Position numbers and translations under genes: made by a program. The notes below the pieces were generated by a model, which was given only the letters and a program-made list of their open reading frames with translations, was not told the origin of the DNA and did not search any database. This document shows, piece by piece, positions 17,646 to 25,642 of a stretch of DNA of 64,000 nucleotides (positions are counted from its first letter, which is position 1; the number at the start of each line of letters is the position of its first letter). The stretch comes from an uncultured Agathobaculum sp. (GTDB lineage Bacteria > Bacillota > Clostridia > Oscillospirales > Butyricicoccaceae), in contig NZ_CALWJJ010000001.1 in the NCBI RefSeq assembly GCF_944380985.1, positions 235,332 to 299,331 on the forward strand. The letters run 5' to 3'.

Positions 17646-18206
17646 ATGCGTGCCAGGATCGAAATGCGGCGCAGCTTTGTCGTGCTGCTCGCCGCACTGT
17701 GGTGCGTGGATGAGACAAACGCACTACCGCTATTTCTACTCGCCGCGGCCCTGCACGAAGCCGGACATCTGCTTGCACTGCGCCTGTCGGACGGCCGGCT
17801 ACACCGGCTGGTGCTCTCCGGCAGCGGTGCGGTGCTGCGCTGCGCACTGCCCAGAGGACGGTGCGCGCGCACCGCAATCTGTCTTGCCGGCCCGGCGATG
17901 AGCTTTGCGCTCACCGCCGCCGCAGGCATGCTCGGCGCATGGCGGCTTGCAGGCGCAAGCGCGCTGCTTGGCCTGTTTAACCTACTTCCCATGCCGCCGC
18001 TTGACGGCGGCATGGCGCTTTTCCACCTGTGCGATGGAAAATTTCTATCAGTCCGCCGTGGCATTGCCCTTATAAGCGCGGCGGGACTGCTGCTGGCCGG
18101 CCTACAACTACTGCGAGCCGGCGGCGGTATATGGCTACTGCTAATCGGCGGTCTGGTACTGATAAAGTACCTAAAAAGCCTTGCCAACGGTAGTTATATG
18201 GTGTAA
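17646..18206 (+). CDS. M50 site-2 protease, SpoIVFB-like
   Basis: A 186-residue polytopic membrane protease. The zinc motif HEAGH (37-41, catalytic Glu38) lies in the second hydrophobic segment. The third metal ligand lies in the conserved block NLLPMPPLDGG (about 115-125). Four to five hydrophobic helices are visible. In spore formers the SpoIVFB protease cleaves the pro-sequence of sigma-K. This protein is much shorter than the Bacillus enzyme and lacks a C-terminal CBS domain, so ATP regulation through CBS is not expected. It starts immediately after the stop of the M23 gene; a second ATG at 17664 with AGGA upstream is also possible. The sporulation role is inferred from the gene pair. Confidence 0.78.
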   Translation: MRARIEMRRSFVVLLAALWCVDETNALPLFLLAAALHEAGHLLALRLSDGRLHRLVLSGSGAVLRCALPRGRCARTAICLAGPAMSFALTAAAGMLGAWRLAGASALLGLFNLLPMPPLDGGMALFHLCDGKFLSVRRGIALISAAGLLLAGLQLLRAGGGIWLLLIGGLVLIKYLKSLANGSYMV

Positions 18207-18247
18207 GATAAACAATACAGACACAGACTGGCTGGAACGGAGGCTCT

Positions 18248-18721
18248 ATGTTTCAGATCGGCGATAAGATCGTCCATCCCCTGCACGGCGCGGGCATGAT
18301 CGAAGCGATCGTCGAGCGCACCATCGACGGTGTGCCGACCAAATATTATGCGCTCAAGCCCATCGCGGGGGATACACAGCTGTTCATCCCCACCGACGCT
18401 TGCGAAAAACTCGGCATTCGCCCGGTTTGCTCGCGCGAAGCGGCGGAGGAGTTTTTAAACCGGTTGGGCGGCATGCCGCGTAGCGAGAGCAAAAGCTGGA
18501 ACCAACGCTACCGTGAAAACATGCTGCACATCCGCTCGGGCAATCTGCACGAGCTGGGGCAGGTCATCAAGGATCTTGCCTGCCGAGATAAGGAGCGTGG
18601 CCTGTCCACCGGAGAGAAGAAAATGCTCGCCTCTGCGCGGCAGATCCTTGCCTCTGAGCTGTCGATTGCACTTGAACGGCCGCTTACGTCCGTCATAGCT
18701 GAGATCGACCGGCAGCTTTAA
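18248..18721 (+). CDS. carD: CarD/CdnL-family RNA polymerase-binding regulator
   Basis: A 157-residue cytoplasmic protein. Residues 1-60 form the Tudor-like CarD/TRCF RNA-polymerase-interaction domain (MFQIGDKIVHPLHGAGMIE, then YYALKPIAGDTQLFIP). Residues 75-157 form a helical DNA-binding domain (SWNQRYRENMLHIRSG, then DLACRDKERGLSTGEKKML). Members bind the beta subunit and stabilise the open promoter complex, mostly at rRNA and housekeeping promoters. The order carD-ispD-ispF is a known conserved neighbourhood, also in Actinobacteria. The ribosome binding site is GGAACGGAGG. A hairpin separates it from ispD, so part of the transcription may stop there. Confidence 0.9.
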   Translation: MFQIGDKIVHPLHGAGMIEAIVERTIDGVPTKYYALKPIAGDTQLFIPTDACEKLGIRPVCSREAAEEFLNRLGGMPRSESKSWNQRYRENMLHIRSGNLHELGQVIKDLACRDKERGLSTGEKKMLASARQILASELSIALERPLTSVIAEIDRQL

Positions 18722-18730
18722 CATATGACT

Positions 18731-18760
18731 AAAGGCTTTGCACACGCAAAGCCTTTCTTT
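18731..18760 (+). terminator. Hairpin between carD and ispD
   Basis: The arms AAAGGCTTTGC (18731-18741) and GCAAAGCCTTT (18746-18756) with an ACAC loop are followed by CTTTAAAGG. The U-run is short, so it is probably a partial terminator that lowers ispD-ispF transcription relative to carD. Confidence 0.65.
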
Positions 18761-18775
18761 AAAGGAGAACAACAC

Positions 18776-19492
18776 ATGCTGACAAAACGCAAAAGGAAAA
18801 ACACGCTGCCTATCGTTTGCGCGGTGATTGTCGCGGCAGGCTCGTCGCAGCGCATGGGCGGCGTGAACAAGCTGCTGCTCCCGCTTGCGGACGCGCCGGT
18901 GCTCGCGCACACACTGACCGCCTTCCAAAAATGCGATGCCGTGCGCGATATGGTTTTGGTCTGCCGTGAGGCCGATATTCTACCGTATACCGATCTTGCA
19001 CGCGCATTTGGTATATCCAAGCTGCGCACGGTCATCCGCGGCGGCGACAGCCGCACTGACTCGGTGCTTGCGGGCGTGCGCATATCGCCCGCAGATACTC
19101 CGCTTGTCGCGGTGCATGACGGCGCGCGGCCGCTCGTGTCCGAAGCGGTCATCACCGAGGCGGCTTATGCCGCCGCCGCATGTGGTGCGGCCGCGCCAGT
19201 CGTGCCGGTTAAGGACAGCATCAAACGCATCGAGGACGGCAGGATCGCCGCCGATGTGCCGCGCGCGACGGTCGCCGCAGTGCAGACCCCGCAGATATTT
19301 GACCGCGCGCTGCTGCTGCGTGCGCTCGAGACCGCCGCGCGGCAAAACCGCACTTATACTGACGATTGCGCTGCGGTCGAGGCGCTCGGCCACAGTGTGC
19401 AGGCCACGCACGGCAGTTATGAGAACATCAAGATTACAACGCCCGAGGACATGCTCCTGGCCGAGGCACTGCTGCATAGGGAGGCGGAATAA
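18776..19492 (+). CDS. ispD: 2-C-methyl-D-erythritol 4-phosphate cytidylyltransferase
   Basis: Third enzyme of the MEP pathway to isoprenoids: it couples CTP and methylerythritol phosphate to CDP-ME (EC 2.7.7.60). The 238 residues have the nucleotidyltransferase signature AAGSSQRMGG with a Lys 14 bases of protein further (NKLLLPL), GGDSRTDSVLAG, VHDGARPLV, and PVKDSIKRI. The ATG follows AAAGGAG; the frame is open 17 codons upstream through the carD-ispD hairpin. It is followed after one base by ispF, the enzyme two steps later, so both are made together. The N-terminus (LTKRKRKNT) is basic and somewhat longer than usual. Confidence 0.93.
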   Translation: MLTKRKRKNTLPIVCAVIVAAGSSQRMGGVNKLLLPLADAPVLAHTLTAFQKCDAVRDMVLVCREADILPYTDLARAFGISKLRTVIRGGDSRTDSVLAGVRISPADTPLVAVHDGARPLVSEAVITEAAYAAAACGAAAPVVPVKDSIKRIEDGRIAADVPRATVAAVQTPQIFDRALLLRALETAARQNRTYTDDCAAVEALGHSVQATHGSYENIKITTPEDMLLAEALLHREAE

Positions 19493-19493
19493 C

Positions 19494-19967
19494 ATGCGCA
19501 TTGGACACGGCTATGACGTACACCGCCTGGTGCCCGGCCGCCGGTGCATCATCGGCGGGGTCGACATCCCGCACGAGGCCGGGCTGGAGGGCCACTCGGA
19601 CGCTGACGTGCTCACCCACGCGGTAATGGACGCCCTGCTGGGTGCGCTAGCGCTCGGCGACATTGGCGCGCACTTTCCCGATACTGACGCGCGCTTTGCA
19701 GGCGCGGACAGCATCGCACTGCTGCGGCAGATCTCAGCGCTTATGCGTGCGCGCGGTTGGAAACTCAGCAATTTAGATGCGACCGTACTCGCTCAAGCGC
19801 CGCGTATCGCGCCGTACATCTCGGCCATGCGGGAAAATCTTGCCCGCGCGATCGGTTGCGGGGAAGAACGCATTTCGGTAAAAGCCACGACCGAGGAAGG
19901 GTTGGGCTTTACCGGTCAAAAGCAGGGCATCGCGGCGCACTGCGTCTGTCTGATCGAGGAGATATGA
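19494..19967 (+). CDS. ispF: 2-C-methyl-D-erythritol 2,4-cyclodiphosphate synthase
   Basis: Fifth MEP-pathway enzyme; it cyclises CDP-ME-2-phosphate to MEcPP with loss of CMP (EC 4.6.1.12). The 157 residues match the family length. Zinc ligands are visible in the N-terminal GHGYDVHRL (Asp and His) and in EGHSDADVLTHA (His). The flexible loop is HFPDTD, and the C-terminal KATTEEGLGFTG is the CDP-binding block. The trimeric enzyme is cytosolic. Its ATG lies one base after the ispD stop with GGGAGGCGG upstream. The overlapping longer frame of about 340 codons is a shadow. Confidence 0.95.
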   Translation: MRIGHGYDVHRLVPGRRCIIGGVDIPHEAGLEGHSDADVLTHAVMDALLGALALGDIGAHFPDTDARFAGADSIALLRQISALMRARGWKLSNLDATVLAQAPRIAPYISAMRENLARAIGCGEERISVKATTEEGLGFTGQKQGIAAHCVCLIEEI

Positions 19968-20216
19968 GCCGCCGGTCGGACAAGCTGCCCCGGAATATCT
20001 GTGCTAACACCGCCCTTTGCCAGTCCGGCCGTTCTTTATCATGTCGATCAACCCCCAGAGTGGACAAGCCACTTCTGCTTATTGCATAATTTTTATCAAT
20101 ATATTTTATGCAACTTATACAACTCTTTCCCTTTGGTCATTTTACCAGGACCCAAAATGATGAAAATGCAAAAAAGCGGAAAAAAAACTTTCCTTTCCAT
20201 CTTTTTATGCTATAAT
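19968..20216 (+). promoter_or_regulatory. Intergenic region and extended -10 promoter of the HPr-like gene
   Basis: The 300 bases between ispF and the HPr-like gene contain no gene. An inverted repeat TTGCATAA/TTATGCAA (20092-20113) lies midway and may be a weak terminator or operator. Near the end, TGCTATAAT (20208-20216) is an extended -10 promoter without a good -35, reading into the HPr-like gene. Confidence 0.5.
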
Positions 20217-20267
20217 AGTATCAGAAAGGGTAACATATGTGCTCACGGTATAAGGAGGAAAACAACT

Positions 20268-20507
20268 ATGACCAGAGGTATTCGCGTAAAGAATACGGAT
20301 GACATTCAAAAGATTAATAAAATCGTCACCAAGTATTCCTATGACATTTGGATCCACGGCAAGAGCGGCATGGTTGACGCCAAGAGCCTACTCGGCATGT
20401 TCCTGCTTTCGCTCAACGAGCCGCTGCAGATCGTACTTGAGGACGATGTAGACGCAACCGCGCTGTTTAAGGATCTGGCGGACTATCTCGAGATCGAAGA
20501 CGAGTAA
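20268..20507 (+). CDS. HPr-like protein lacking the phosphorylatable His
   Basis: A 79-residue cytoplasmic protein with the HPr fold. The middle KSGMVDAKSLLGMFLLSL aligns with the HPr Ser46 helix (KSIMGVMSL type), and the end ALFKDLADYLE matches the last helix. The N-terminal region where HPr carries the GIHARPA active-site loop (His15) reads NTDDIQKINKIVTKYS instead, with no His. It therefore cannot act as a normal PTS phosphocarrier. It may be a regulatory paralogue (compare Crh, which keeps Ser46 only), though whether a phosphorylatable Ser is present at the equivalent position is uncertain. The ribosome binding site is AAGGAGG. It is monocistronic, with promoter and terminators. Confidence 0.75.
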   Translation: MTRGIRVKNTDDIQKINKIVTKYSYDIWIHGKSGMVDAKSLLGMFLLSLNEPLQIVLEDDVDATALFKDLADYLEIEDE

Positions 20508-20522
20508 TTCTTACTTAAATAT

Positions 20523-20589
20523 GCCGCTTTCCGGCAAAGTTTTTCAGTAGATGCAAATAGCTCAGGGCAATGCCCTGAGCTATTTTTTT
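20523..20589 (+). terminator. Double terminator after the HPr-like gene
   Basis: The first hairpin is GCCG...CGGC followed by TTTTT (20523-20544). The second is a strong one with arms 20555-20569 and 20571-20585, in which the middle bases form the loop, followed by TTTTTTT. The second may also serve the convergent peptidase gene ending at 20593. Confidence 0.85.
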
Positions 20590-20592
20590 CGG

Positions 20593-21654
20593 TTACAGTA
20601 TGACAAGCGCCTTGGGCGCTTCGGTCAGATTGACGCAGCCATCCTCGATCACATACAGCATATCCTCGATGCGCACGCCGAACTTGCCCGGCAGATAGAT
20701 GCCAGGCTCAGCCGTGACGATCGAGCCTCCAGGCAGCGGTGCCTCGCCGCGCGGGCCTGCGGTCGGCGCCTCATGGATTTCCAGCCCGACGCCGTGACCA
20801 AAACCGTGGCCGAATGCCTCTCCATAGCCCGCCTGCTCGATAACGCGGCGGGCAGCGCCGTCCACCGCTTTGCCGCTGACGCCCGCCTTGCAGCACGCAA
20901 TGCCCGCAAGCTGCGCGTTGAGCACGGTGTCATATACGGTCTGCATCTCGTCGGTCGCATGGCCGACCGCAACCGTGCGTGTCATATCCGAGCAGTAGCC
21001 GTCAACAATGCAGCCAAAGTCCATCGTAACAAAATCGCCCGCTACGATCGGCTTATCCGTCGGCACGCCGTGGGGCTTCGAGCTGTTCGCCCCCGATACC
21101 ACGATCGGATCGAACGACATGTTCTCCGCCCCGCCATGCAGCATCAGATAGGTCAGACGTGCTGCGATCTCCTTTTCCGTCACGCCCGCCTTTATGTCAT
21201 TCATCACTTCCTCGAGCGCCCGCTCGGCAATACGCTGCGCGGCGACGATCTTCTCTATCTCGCTATCGTCCTTACAGATGCGCAGGCGCTCTATGCCGTC
21301 CTCCAACCGCACGGCGGTCGCGTGTAGGGCGGATGCCCACGCGGTAAACCCTGCGTAGGTCAGCGTTCTGTCTTCAAGCGCAATTTTGCACACACCGTCC
21401 TGCTCGATCAGCTCGTTGATCGCCGCGGCGTAGCTCTTATCGCCGATCTCGCGAACCGTAAAATCTGTAATTGCGGCGCGCGCCGCCTCAACATAGCGGA
21501 AATCGGTAAAAAACACCGCCTGCCTGCCGGACAAGTAAACCGCGCCTGCGGTCGAGTGGAACCCGGTAGCATAACGGCGGCTGATCTCGCTTGTCAGCAA
21601 AAGTGCGTCGTAGGGCGCCTCTAGCAGCATGCGCTGCAACTGATCCCGTCTCAT
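20593..21654 (-). CDS. pepP: Xaa-Pro aminopeptidase (M24 family)
   Basis: A cytosolic dimetal aminopeptidase that removes N-terminal residues preceding proline. The 353 residues split into an N-terminal creatinase-like domain (1-125) and a C-terminal pita-bread domain. The five metal ligands can be seen: TMDFGCIVDGY (Asp), YCSDMTR (Asp), GHGVGLEIHE (His), TAEPGIY (Glu) and VRIEDM (Glu). The start is set at 21654, where GAAGGTGG lies 5 bases upstream; an ATG 15 bases earlier overlaps the aroQ end but is worse placed. Last gene of the yqeG-TIM barrel-aroQ-pepP cluster; pepP next to aroQ is common in Firmicutes. PepP versus PepQ cannot be settled from sequence alone. Confidence 0.9.
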   Translation of the reverse strand: MRRDQLQRMLLEAPYDALLLTSEISRRYATGFHSTAGAVYLSGRQAVFFTDFRYVEAARAAITDFTVREIGDKSYAAAINELIEQDGVCKIALEDRTLTYAGFTAWASALHATAVRLEDGIERLRICKDDSEIEKIVAAQRIAERALEEVMNDIKAGVTEKEIAARLTYLMLHGGAENMSFDPIVVSGANSSKPHGVPTDKPIVAGDFVTMDFGCIVDGYCSDMTRTVAVGHATDEMQTVYDTVLNAQLAGIACCKAGVSGKAVDGAARRVIEQAGYGEAFGHGFGHGVGLEIHEAPTAGPRGEAPLPGGSIVTAEPGIYLPGKFGVRIEDMLYVIEDGCVNLTEAPKALVIL

Positions 21655-21665
21655 CGCAACCACCT

Positions 21666-22100
21666 TCATCCGATGATCGACGCGACCGCATCCACGGCCA
21701 GCAGGTAACTATGCTTGCCAAATCCCGCGATCACACCCGCGCACACCGGCCCGATAACCGACTTGTGGCGAAAATCCTCGCGCGCATGCACGTTGGACAT
21801 GTGCACCTCGACGCAGGGCAGGCGCACCGCCGCAATCGCGTCGCGGATGGCGTAGCTGTAATGCGTATAAGCGCCCGCGTTGATGATAATCGCATCGCAG
21901 TCCTCGTGGGCGGCGTGGATGCGATCGATGATCGCGCCCTCGGTATTCGACTGAAATACCGAGCACTCTATACCCATCCGCTCGCACTTGCTAACGACCT
22001 CCGCATTGATTGAGGCCAGCGTGTCTGTACCGTAGATGCCCGGCTCGCGCTGACCAGTCAAATTGAGGTTTGGCCCGTGGATCAGCATGACTTTTTTCAT
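21666..22100 (-). CDS. aroQ: Type II 3-dehydroquinate dehydratase
   Basis: Shikimate-pathway enzyme that dehydrates 3-dehydroquinate to 3-dehydroshikimate (EC 4.2.1.10). The 144 residues begin [20 protein letters not shown], which carries the catalytic Tyr and Arg loop. Further motifs are [16 protein letters not shown] and the catalytic His block [18 protein letters not shown]. It forms cytosolic dodecamers. The ATG overlaps the stop of the preceding TIM-barrel gene by 4 bases. It supplies chorismate precursors for, among others, the trp operon 11 kb away. Confidence 0.95.
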   Translation of the reverse strand: MKKVMLIHGPNLNLTGQREPGIYGTDTLASINAEVVSKCERMGIECSVFQSNTEGAIIDRIHAAHEDCDAIIINAGAYTHYSYAIRDAIAAVRLPCVEVHMSNVHAREDFRHKSVIGPVCAGVIAGFGKHSYLLAVDAVASIIG

Positions 22101-22957
22101 TGCGTTCTCTCCTTTCGATACAGCGCCATCATGGTCACCGCGTCCTCTGCCTGGGTGCCCGCGGATTCGCAGATGAAGGTGGGCGTATAGCCGCGCGCGA
22201 CCGTCTCCTGCGCAACCGGCAGAAAGTCCGGGCCGTACTGCGTATCGGCAAAGGTTAGGTGGCGCACCTCGCCCTTGTCGTTATATTCGATATGCGAAAA
22301 GTGCGCGTGCAGCAAGCGTGCACGCTCGACGCCGATAGTATTTTCCATCAAATCAAACAGGCGCTTTATATCCTCTCTTGTGGACATACCGCCACCCGTT
22401 CGGCAGTTTAAGTGCCCAAAGTCGATACAGGGCAGCAGACACTCGTTCGCCGCGACCAACTCGCACACCTCCTCAGCCGAGCCGAGCACACTTTTTTTGC
22501 CCATGGTCTCAAGACATACCGTACAGCCGGTCAGGTGTGCCTCGTCCAGCGCGCGCAGGATATTTTTCACGTTTTCATGCGTGTTGCGCATGGCGCGCTC
22601 ACGCGTCAGCTTGCCCTGGCCGCCGCAGTGCACCACCATGCGCGTAGCGCCCAGCGGCACAGCAAGCCGCGCGGTCTCTAGCACATAGCCGACGTTTTTT
22701 TCCATCCGCTCGGCCTCCTCGGACGAGAGATTGATAAAATACGGCGCGTGGATACTCATTTGGATGCCATTCGCCTTGGCTGCCGCGCCGATTTTGCGGG
22801 CGGTCTCCTCCCCACAGTGCACACCTCGACCGCACTGGTATTCAAACGCGGTCAGCCCCTTGGCGGCGATCCAGGCAGGCGCGTCCTCACTTTTCTTATG
22901 GCCCTCAGCGGCAAAGGACGCGGAATTGCCCGCTGGACCGAACTTTGCCTCATTCAT
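22097..22957 (-). CDS. Endonuclease IV-like TIM-barrel (xylose isomerase-like) protein
   Basis: A 286-residue cytoplasmic protein of the AP-endonuclease-2/xylose-isomerase-like TIM-barrel superfamily. The family's metal-ligand pattern is visible: MSIHAPYF (His), RMVVHCGG (His), VCLETMG (Glu), PCIDFGHLN (Asp and His), [10 protein letters not shown] (His pair) and FICESAGT (Glu). True endonuclease IV repairs abasic sites. Members with this shorter loop pattern ([14 protein letters not shown] after the first His) are common in Clostridia and annotated simply as deoxyribonuclease IV. It lies between yqeG and aroQ with overlaps on both sides (8 and 4 bases), so it is co-translated with them. Confidence 0.82.
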   Translation of the reverse strand: MNEAKFGPAGNSASFAAEGHKKSEDAPAWIAAKGLTAFEYQCGRGVHCGEETARKIGAAAKANGIQMSIHAPYFINLSSEEAERMEKNVGYVLETARLAVPLGATRMVVHCGGQGKLTRERAMRNTHENVKNILRALDEAHLTGCTVCLETMGKKSVLGSAEEVCELVAANECLLPCIDFGHLNCRTGGGMSTREDIKRLFDLMENTIGVERARLLHAHFSHIEYNDKGEVRHLTFADTQYGPDFLPVAQETVARGYTPTFICESAGTQAEDAVTMMALYRKERTQ

Positions 22958-23462
22958 GCCCTGCTCGCTCCTTCATCCTGCGCCGGCCGCGCGCAATAAA
23001 ACCGCGCTCAAGCTGATAGCGCGCGTTGATCCAGAAAAACCGGCGGTCGAGCGTTTCGACATAGCAGGTCAGCGCACCCATGCGGTTGCCGCCGAACACG
23101 TCGGTAAAAATCTGGTCGCCCACAACCGCAATTTCGCTGAACGACAGCCCAAGCTGTGCTGCCGCGCGCCGGAAACCCGCAGCAAACGGCTTGCCCGCCT
23201 TGTAGATAAAGTCCACACCAAGCGCGCGGCAAAATTTGTCCACCCGGTCCTTTCGGTTGTTGGAAAACACCAGCACAGAAAGTCCCGCGCTTTTCAGCTG
23301 CTGCACAAACGGCACAAGCCCTCCGGGCGGCAGTGCCGTTTTGTGCGAGGCCATCGTACCATCCAGATCGATTAGCACACCGCTCACGCCGTGTCTTTTA
23401 AGCAGCGCCGGGGTAATATCATAAATGGAATCGAAAACATAATCGGGTATCAGCTTGCTCAT
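22950..23462 (-). CDS. yqeG: YqeG-family HAD phosphatase
   Basis: A 170-residue soluble HAD-superfamily IIIA phosphatase. Motif I is LIDLDGTMA (nucleophile Asp and general-acid Asp), motif II SVLVFSNNRKDRV, motif III Lys in YKAGKPF, and motif IV AVVGDQIFTDVFGGN. Family members are close to Bacillus YqeG and mitochondrial phosphatidylglycerophosphatase GEP4, so PGP phosphatase activity is plausible but unproven. The basic C-terminal tail (FIARGRRRMKERAG) may touch the membrane. First gene of the cluster; the ribosome binding site GAAGGA stands before the ATG. Confidence 0.88.
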   Translation of the reverse strand: MSKLIPDYVFDSIYDITPALLKRHGVSGVLIDLDGTMASHKTALPPGGLVPFVQQLKSAGLSVLVFSNNRKDRVDKFCRALGVDFIYKAGKPFAAGFRRAAAQLGLSFSEIAVVGDQIFTDVFGGNRMGALTCYVETLDRRFFWINARYQLERGFIARGRRRMKERAGHE

Positions 23463-23586
23463 TCCTTCACTCCTGCGTTCTCACTTTGGCAGTTGCCACA
23501 TATAGTGTAATGGAATTTGTCCAAAAAGTCCAGAGCGGCGTGCCAAACCTGCCGCAAACCGCTCAAGCACAAGGGAGTCGATCACA

Positions 23587-24357
23587 ATGGTATATACGAA
23601 AAATCTCGTTCTGGTATGCACCGGCCGGGATGCGCTGCGCGCTGCCAAACAGGGGATGCCCGTGCTGCATCTGTGCCTTGGCATTACATCCGCAGGCGCT
23701 TTGCAGCGTTTGCAGCTGCCCACCACCGAAACACGCTGTCTGCTCGGCCTGTGCGATCCGCCGCCGGATCTTGCCGCCTGCAATGCAGACAGGCTTGCCG
23801 CCGACCTGGTGTTCGAGGCGCGGCGTACCGGCGCGCCCGGCGTATTCGCTGATTTTGAGCATGATACCCCGCAAATACGCCTCCTGCTCGCGGCATTCGA
23901 CCGGGCGCTGCACGAGGCAGGCATCCCGTTTTATGTGCCGCTCGCCTGCGGCCGCACGCTTACATATGCCATCCTCACAACGCCAACCGCGCTATCGGGT
24001 GGCAGCCTGACCGCCTACATATCCTCCTTGCAAGGGATCTATGGCGCGGCGCGCATCGCGGCGTTTTTGCAGCCGGTCTCGCAAGATTTTACCCTGCCAT
24101 CAGCCTCGCCAAACGGCAAAATACTCACGCCGTCCGAGCGCGACAACCTACTCGCGCGCACCGGCTCGCAGACCTTTTTCTCCCGCGAGCTATGCGCCAA
24201 ATACTTCACCTATACCGATACCGACGGCCACGCGCACTTCGTGCTGTTTGACGACGCGTCCACCCTTGAGGCAAAGCTCGCTCAGCTTTCGGGCTGCGGC
24301 GTGCAGACCGTATTCGCTCTCTTCCCGGATGCTGTGGAACTGATCAGTCCGTCGTAA
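23587..24357 (+). CDS. Hypothetical protein with GH18-like catalytic-strand motif
   Basis: I do not recognise a named family for this 256-residue protein. The sequence looks like an alpha/beta barrel: strand LVLVCTG, strand LHLCLG, then the segment PGVFADFEHD. The last is reminiscent of the catalytic strand of family-18 glycosidases (DGxxxDxE), though here the first Asp is replaced. Further strands are FYVPLACG and IAAFLQPV, and near the end the block RDNLLARTGSQTFFSRELCAKYFTY resembles the start of a conserved C-terminal domain. No signal peptide is evident, so it is cytosolic or a forespore product. The ATG follows GGGAG. Its last 14 bases overlap the 3' end of the convergent ybaK gene. A role in spore or cell-wall polysaccharide metabolism is a guess. 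Confidence 0.65.
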   Translation: MVYTKNLVLVCTGRDALRAAKQGMPVLHLCLGITSAGALQRLQLPTTETRCLLGLCDPPPDLAACNADRLAADLVFEARRTGAPGVFADFEHDTPQIRLLLAAFDRALHEAGIPFYVPLACGRTLTYAILTTPTALSGGSLTAYISSLQGIYGAARIAAFLQPVSQDFTLPSASPNGKILTPSERDNLLARTGSQTFFSRELCAKYFTYTDTDGHAHFVLFDDASTLEAKLAQLSGCGVQTVFALFPDAVELISPS

Positions 24358-24823
24358 TCGGCGCTGTTTTGGCGCGCACCAGGCCGATCAGGTCGGCCGA
24401 GGCGCACTCGATCTGGTAACCGATCTTGCCTGCCGACACGATGATAGTAGGCAGGCTGTCCGCACTCTTGTCAAACACGGTCGGGAATGCCTTTTTCATA
24501 CCCACCGGCGAGCAGCCGCCGCGCACATAGCCGGTCAGGCCAAGCAGCTCACGAACGTGCACCAATTCGACCGACTTCTCCCCCGCCGCTTTGGCCGCTT
24601 TTTTTAAATCAAGCTCCTTTGCTACCGGGATGACGAATACGTGGTATCCGCCCGACCGGCCGCGTGCGACCAGCGTTTTGAACACCCGTTCTACCTGCTG
24701 GCCGAGCAACCGCGCTACGGTCACGCCGTCGACCGCCTCCTTGCCATGCGGGTATTCGTGCGCGGTGTAGGCGATCTTGTGCTGCTCGAGCACACGCATG
24801 ACATTGGTTTTATCCGAAGCCAT
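24344..24823 (-). CDS. ybaK: Cys-tRNA(Pro) deacylase YbaK/EbsC
   Basis: Editing protein that hydrolyses cysteine wrongly loaded on tRNA-Pro. The 159 residues show the YbaK pattern: VFKTLVARG (the catalytic Lys), YHVFVIPVAKELDLKKAAKAAGEKSVELV and GLTGYVRGGCSPVGMKK (the substrate-binding loop GGCSP[VIL]G, diagnostic for bacterial Cys-tRNA(Pro) deacylases). The start is placed at 24823, with GGAG 8 bases upstream; an open extension of 50 codons has no ribosome binding site. It is monocistronic. A second, more divergent YbaK-family protein lies at 28896-29369. Confidence 0.9.
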   Translation of the reverse strand: MASDKTNVMRVLEQHKIAYTAHEYPHGKEAVDGVTVARLLGQQVERVFKTLVARGRSGGYHVFVIPVAKELDLKKAAKAAGEKSVELVHVRELLGLTGYVRGGCSPVGMKKAFPTVFDKSADSLPTIIVSAGKIGYQIECASADLIGLVRAKTAPITTD

Positions 24824-24975
24824 TTTTCTCGCTCCAATCTGCTTTTTTACAGATATTATAGCTTCCTTTTTCGCGGGAAGCAAGCAGTATAAAAAGGAGG
24901 CTTGCAGGCCGGCCTTTTGTGCAACTACGTCTTTCGCTATATCCACGCGCTGCCGGGCGCTGCGCAGATATAACA

Positions 24976-25012
24976 AAGAGGCTTCGGATATAACCGAAGC
25001 CTCTTGCTTTTT
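24976..25012. terminator. Bidirectional terminator near rubrerythrin
   Basis: Perfect 12-base arms (24976-24987 and 24994-25005) are followed by GCTTTTTGC on plus and by TTTGTTAT on minus. It lies 27 bases after the rubrerythrin stop codon and most likely ends that gene. The sequence between it and ybaK (24824-24975) holds no gene. Confidence 0.75.
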
Positions 25013-25038
25013 GCATATTCACGCCGGCAGGCTGCGGA

Positions 25039-25578
25039 TCAGTAATTCTCCGCCTTGATTTCGAAATACGCCTGCGGATGCGCGCAGACCGGGCACACCT
25101 CAGGCGCCTGCTTGCCTACAACGATGTGGCCGCAGTTCGAGCACTGCCAGATGCAGTCGCCATCGCGCGAAAATACCAGCTTGTTCTCCACGTTGGAGAG
25201 CAGCTTGAGATAACGCGCCTCGTGCTCCTTCTCGATCTCGCCTACTTTTTCAAACAGGAAAGCTATATCGGCAAAGCCCTCCTCGCGTGCCTCCTTGGCA
25301 AAAGTCGCATACATGTCGGTCCACTCGTAGTTTTCACCCTCGGCCGCAGCTTTCAGATTGGCTGCGGTATCGTCGATGCCGCCGTTGAGAAGCTTGAACC
25401 AGAGCTTTGCATGCTCCTTCTCATTGTTTGCGGTCTCCTCAAAGATCTTAGCGATCTGCACATAGCCATCCTTTCTCGCCTTGGAAGCAAAATAGGTGTA
25501 CTTGTTGCGCGCCATGGATTCGCCCGCAAACGCGGTTTGTAGATTCGCCTCAGTCTTACTGCCCTTCAGATCTGCCAT
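25039..25578 (-). CDS. rbr: Rubrerythrin
   Basis: Peroxide-scavenging di-iron protein of anaerobes. The 179 residues contain the ferritin-like four-helix domain with the Glu ligands ([54 protein letters not shown]). The C-terminal rubredoxin domain has two CxxC pairs (CSNCGH and CPVCAHP). It reduces H2O2 with electrons from rubredoxin/NADH-linked reductases. The start is placed at 25578 (GAGGTG 9 bases before), with an ATG four codons upstream as alternative. It lies next to a PerR-type gene in the same orientation and is a likely PerR target. Confidence 0.93.
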   Translation of the reverse strand: MADLKGSKTEANLQTAFAGESMARNKYTYFASKARKDGYVQIAKIFEETANNEKEHAKLWFKLLNGGIDDTAANLKAAAEGENYEWTDMYATFAKEAREEGFADIAFLFEKVGEIEKEHEARYLKLLSNVENKLVFSRDGDCIWQCSNCGHIVVGKQAPEVCPVCAHPQAYFEIKAENY

Positions 25579-25642
25579 AATCACATGCACCTCACTTTAT
25601 TTTCTCGGCCACATCTATTATTATATGCCGGTCAAAAATTTA

